A stretch of DNA of 6,597 nucleotides from Acidobacteriota bacterium (lineage in GTDB: Bacteria > Acidobacteriota > UBA6911 > RPQK01 > DATIPO01), in NCBI GenBank assembly GCA_028277865.1, contig JANQFM010000281.1, positions 1 to 6,597 of the forward strand, read 5' to 3'. The translations under genes and the position numbers were made by a program. A model generated the notes under the pieces. The model was not told where the DNA came from. It did no database searches and saw nothing but the letters and a program-made list of their open reading frames with translations. Below, one piece after another: positions 1 to 4,000 of the stretch; position 1 is the first letter of the stretch; the number at the start of each line of letters is the position of its first letter.

Positions 1-858
1 AGCTGCGCCTTCTGCAACTATCCCACCCGGGCCGGCAAGCTGTCCCTGGCCGGGCTGGAGGCCATCGAGCGGGAACTGGACAGCATGGCCGCCCGCAACA
101 ACGTCCAAAACGTTGTCTTCATCGACGATACCTTCAACGTCCCCCTGAAACGCTTCAAGGACATTTGCCGGCTGATGATCCGCAAGGAATACGGGTTCAA
201 ATGGTTTTCCTACTTCAGGTGCAGCAACTCGGATCCCGAGGCCATCGAGCTGATGGCCCAAAGCGGCTGCAAAGGGGTCTTCCTCGGCATCGAGTCGGGC
301 TCTCCCACGATCCTGAAAAACATGCACAAGGCGGCCAAGGTCGATCAGTACCTGCAAGGCATCGATCTGCTCAAAGAACACGGGATCCTGACCTTCGGCT
401 CCTTCATCATGGGCTTTCCCGGAGAGACCCCCCAGACGATCGAAGAGACGCAGCGCTTTATTGAGCAGTCCAACCTGGACTACTTCCGGACTCAGCTCTG
501 GTACAACGAGATGGGCACTCCCATCCAAAAGCGAAAGGACGAGTTTGACATCTTCGGCGAGGGCTTCGTCTGGGAGCACGCAACCATGGACAGCATGGAA
601 GCCATGGACCACATAGAAAGAATCTTCCTGGGGACCAAGGGGCCTGCCTGGCTGCCCCAGTGGTCGTTCGATTTTTGGATCATTCCGTACCTGATGGGAC
701 GGGGCATTTCCCTGAGCCAGCTCAGAGCGTTTGTCGAAGAGTGCCAAAAGTTGCTCGCTTTGGAGATCGCCTACGTGCCGGCAGCGGAAAAGCAGAAGCT
801 TCAGAAAAGGTCTGTAGATGAGTTGACCAAGCAGGCCGGCCAATGGCGTTTCGCCTGA
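1..858 (+). CDS. Radical SAM protein, PhpK-like (probably cobalamin-dependent methyltransferase), C-terminal part
   Basis: The frame is open from base 1 to the TGA at 856-858 (285 residues; the 5' end lies outside the window). Residues 2 and 5 are the last two cysteines of the CxxxCxxC motif (SCAFCNYP) that holds the 4Fe-4S cluster cleaving S-adenosylmethionine; the first cysteine is just upstream. Further radical SAM marks are FIDDTFN (40-46, second strand of the barrel), GIESGS (96-101, SAM contact region) and GFPGET (138-143). The C-terminal section with WLPQWSFDFW (from 217), IIPYLMGRGIS and a helical tail resembles, from memory, the PhpK-type radical SAM methyltransferases, which carry an N-terminal B12-binding domain; that domain would be off-window, so cobalamin use is inferred. 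PhpK methylates phosphorus, but relatives near NRPS/PKS genes probably act on other substrates. The gene lies 163 bases before the megasynthase ATG on the same strand, which suggests a tailoring role. The ATG at base 85 is internal, because the cysteine motif precedes it. The radical SAM call is very secure; the subfamily is moderate. Confidence 0.9.
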   Translation, partial: SCAFCNYPTRAGKLSLAGLEAIERELDSMAARNNVQNVVFIDDTFNVPLKRFKDICRLMIRKEYGFKWFSYFRCSNSDPEAIELMAQSGCKGVFLGIESGSPTILKNMHKAAKVDQYLQGIDLLKEHGILTFGSFIMGFPGETPQTIEETQRFIEQSNLDYFRTQLWYNEMGTPIQKRKDEFDIFGEGFVWEHATMDSMEAMDHIERIFLGTKGPAWLPQWSFDFWIIPYLMGRGISLSQLRAFVEECQKLLALEIAYVPAAEKQKLQKRSVDELTKQAGQWRFA

Positions 859-939
859 CAGGGCAACCGGCCTCGCGCTGACTCCGGCCCATGGCCAATC
901 TCGGCCAGCCGCGCTGCCGACCCGGCCAGTGGGCCACTG
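833..939. other. Cluster of inverted repeats around the stop and in the intergenic region
   Basis: Several short inverted repeats lie close together between the two genes. AGGCCGG (833-839) pairs with CCGGCCT (867-873) across the radical SAM stop codon, with a small nested stem GGCG-TTT-CGCC (845-855). TGGCC (892-896) pairs with GGCCA (903-907). CAGTGGGCCACTG (927-939) is a 6-bp palindrome with one central base. None is followed by a T-run, so a classical intrinsic terminator is not supported. They could be mRNA hairpins, a processing site, or (the last one) an operator-like dyad. In GC-rich DNA such repeats also arise by chance. Confidence 0.3.
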
Positions 940-959
940 ACGGCTGCGGAATTGGCAAT

Positions 960-964
960 GAGGA
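960..964 (+). promoter_or_regulatory. Possible ribosome binding site for an alternative TTG start of the megasynthase
   Basis: GAGGA sits six bases before a TTG at 971, which is in frame with the megasynthase and follows the in-frame stop TGA at 959-961. Starting here would add 17 residues (from MTNWWNSDS) ahead of the ATG at 1022. The ATG itself has no good Shine-Dalgarno sequence: GCGGA abuts it with no spacer. Codon use does not settle the choice, because this whole stretch is AT-rich. A six-codon mini-ORF (ATG at 958, stop TAA at 976-978) overlaps the site. Confidence 0.4.
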
Positions 965-1021
965 AAACAGTTGACTAATTGGTGGAATTCAGACTCTCTT
1001 AATCCTCTGTCAGAAAGCGGA

Positions 1022-4000
1022 ATGGAGGAGCGGCCTCGTCATTCAAATTCTATAGCTATTGTCGGATTATCGTATGTTTCCAGTCATCTAAAGCAATATT
1101 GGAGGATTTCGCAGCATGGCGCTGCCTGGCTGTCTGGGTTGGGCGGCCGCAGGGTGCCTCCGGACTCCAGTACGGCGACCAAGGGCGCCCCCAAAGGCGA
1201 TCGAACCGAAACGGGCACGGCGTTTGCCGCCTGCCCGGCTTCCGACGCCCCTTCCCTCGGCTTGAGCCCCGAGGAAGCTGATGCCCTGCCACCTGGACGG
1301 CTCATTTTGTTGAGGTGCGCTCAAGAAGCGCTGGAATGCGCCGGCTACGGCGGTGATTGCAGCCCTGGCAGAGTCGGCGTTCTGATCCATTGCGGCGCAC
1401 TGGCCGACCTGCCGTTGCAAGGGATGCTCGAAGGCACAGATCTCCACTCGGCCAAGCGGCCTGCTTGCGGGCTGGAGGCCGTTCATCTGGCTTGCCGAAG
1501 CCTTCTGAGAGGCGAATGCGACCTGGCATTGTCAGGCGGTCTTGCCAGCCAAAGCGGCGGCAGCGCCGGGTTGGTGGCTCTCAAAAAGATGGATAACGCC
1601 TTGGCGGACGGCGACAGCATCCATGCGGTCATCCGGGGCTCCTGCACACGGCCGGGCCTGATGGGATCGGACGGCGAAGGGTCGCCTGGGCAACATCGGG
1701 CGGAAGCTGTTGCCCAGGCCTTGGACTTGGCGGGCGTACAAGCCGGAACCGTTGGCTATTTGGGCGCCAGCGGGAACGATCTGAGGCCGGAGGTCGAAAT
1801 CGCTGCACTGGTGCTTGCCTTTGGGTCCGATGCTCCCGCCTCCAGGACAGGATCGTGCGCCTTCGACTGGCTCAACCCTCACCCTTCGCATCCGGACGCG
1901 TCCTTGGATGATGCTGCAGGCCTCATCCAGGCCGTCCTTGCCCTGCAGCGCAGGATGCTGCCTCCCAGCTTGCATTCTGAACAAGCCGGATTCGGCGCCC
2001 GACTCGCCCGCGGAGGCTTTTACGTCAACAGCCGGCCTTCCCGCTGGGATCCGGGCCAAGGCAGCCCGTGCCGGGCTCTGGTCAGCTCTTTCGGCCCAGC
2101 CGGCGCCGATACCCACCTCGTCCTCCAAGAGGCGCCGGCCGCCCAACCCTCTCCGCAGTCCCGGCCCTGGCAGCTGCTGGTCCTTTCAGCATCGCACGCT
2201 GCCGCACTCGATGCGGGTGCCTGCAACCTGGCTGAGCACTTCAAGTGCAACCCGCAGATAAACCTCGCCGATGCCGCCTACACGCTGCAGGTCGGCCGCC
2301 GTGCCCTCAAACGGCGCCGCGCACTGGTCTGCCGCAGGCCGGAGGAAGCGGCAGGAGAGCTGGGCAGGCTGAACTCCAAGCAACTGCTGAACGCCGCTGA
2401 TGAGTCGGCCCGCCGACTTGTGGCATTCTTGCTTCCGGGCCAGGGCGGCCACCACGAAAACATGGGCCTCGGACTTTACCGGGACGAGCCCATCTTCCGT
2501 CAAAACTTGGACCGTTGCGCCGAACTGCTCGAACCGCAGCTGGGCCTCGACATCCGCAAGGTGCTTTATCCGCAGGAGGCGGGGGGTGCCGGCGCCTTGA
2601 CGCAGATGTCGGTTTCTCAGCCGGCTCTGTTTGCCGTCGAATACGCGCTGGCGCGCTTGTGGATGTCCTGGGGGATTCGCCCTCAGGCGATGATCGGGCA
2701 CAGCATCGGCGAATTCGTGGCCGCCTGCCTGGCGGGCGTCCTCTCGCTGCACAACGGCCTGGCGTTGATCGCGGCGCGGGGTCGGCTGACGCAAGCAATG
2801 CCGCCAGGCGCCATGCTGGCCGTCCCTTTGCCGGAGCGGGAGGTCGAGCCGCTGTTGAACGACGACCTCTGCCTGGCGGCGGTCAACGGGCACTCCTTGT
2901 GCGTGCTCTCCGGTCCTGAGGCTGCTGTCCAAGCGCTTCGCGCGCAGCTCCGCGGCCGACGCCTGCGCTGCCGGCGGCTGAGTGCCAACCGGGCCCTGCA
3001 TTCCAAGTGGATGAGCCCTGCCCTGAAGCCATTCTTGGACGAGGTTCGAAAAGTCGCCCTCTCTCCCCCAAAGATCCCCATGGTGTCCAGCATCACGGGC
3101 GACTGGATGAGCGACGCCCAAGCGGTCGATCCTGCCTATTGGGTGCGCAACCTGACCGACACGGTACGTTTGGCCCCAGGACTGGGACGGCTCTTCCAGG
3201 AGTCCCCCCAAAGCAGCCAAGTGCTGCTGGAGGTCGGCCCCCAGACTCTCAGCGCGCTGGCCAGGCGTCATCCGGAAAAGAAGGCATCCGACCTGGTTCT
3301 TTCTTCGCTGCCCCTGCCGCGAGCCAAGAAGCAGGACGGCGAGTTTGTACTCACCGCTCTGGGCCGCATGTGGCTGGCGGGAGTCGATGTGGACTGGGAG
3401 GGCTTTCATCGGCCGGTCCGCCGGCGCCGCATCCCTCTGCCGACCTATCCCTTCGAAGCCGCCACCAGTGCCGCCCGGCTGCCGACGCCACGAGAAAGCG
3501 CCCCCGCTGCAGGCAACGAGACGGAGAGGGTGCTCGCCGACATTTGGCAGAAGCTGTTTGAGGCCGGGCAGGTAGGCATCAACGAAGACTTTTTTGAACT
3601 GGGCGGGCACTCCCTGCTGGCCACCCAGGCCCTTTCCCAGACTCGGGAGGCTTTTGGGCTCGAACTTCCCTTGCGCGTCATTTTCGAGGCGCCCACCATC
3701 GCCGAGCTGGCTGGCCGGATCCAGGCCGCCGCCGCCAAAAAGCCCCTGCCCGCCATCCGGCCCGTCCCTTATGAATCGGACCTTCCCCTCTCCTTTGCCC
3801 AGCAGCGTCTCTGGGTTTTGGACCAGTTGGCGCCGCACAACCCGGCCTACAACAGCCCCCTGGCCTGGGAACTCAATGGCGCCCTTGATGTGCCGGCGCT
3901 GGAGCGTGCCCTGCAGGAGATTCAAAGGCGCCACGCAACCCTTCGGACCCGCTACGTGTCCAAGGCAGGCCTCCCCCGCCAGGTGATATCAGAAGCGGCA

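Noticed and set aside
85..858. ATG at 85 as the true start of the radical SAM gene
   Set aside because: The cluster-binding cysteines at residues 2 and 5 lie upstream of it in the same open frame, so the real start is outside the window.
971..1003. TTGACT as a -35 box with CTTAAT as a -10 box
   Set aside because: The spacer would be 21 bases, too long for a standard promoter, and no better -10 hexamer is seen at 16-18 bases.
1101..1118. GGAGG followed by ATG at 1116 as a gene start
   Set aside because: This ATG is in a different frame from the KS-like sequence, opens only a short unrecognisable peptide, and IAIVG-containing coding sequence already spans the site.
1052..2137. Sequencing frameshifts as the reason for the abnormal KS
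   Set aside because: KS-like peptides before, between and after the gaps are all in one frame, and the other two frames show no KS residues in the gaps.
2186..3934. Long antisense open frame of 582 codons opposite the AT, carrier and start of the C domain
   Set aside because: It lies against a clearly functional sense frame with domain motifs; G/C third positions in the sense frame suppress antisense stops. The peptide has no recognisable domain and is rich in Arg, Gln and Gly.
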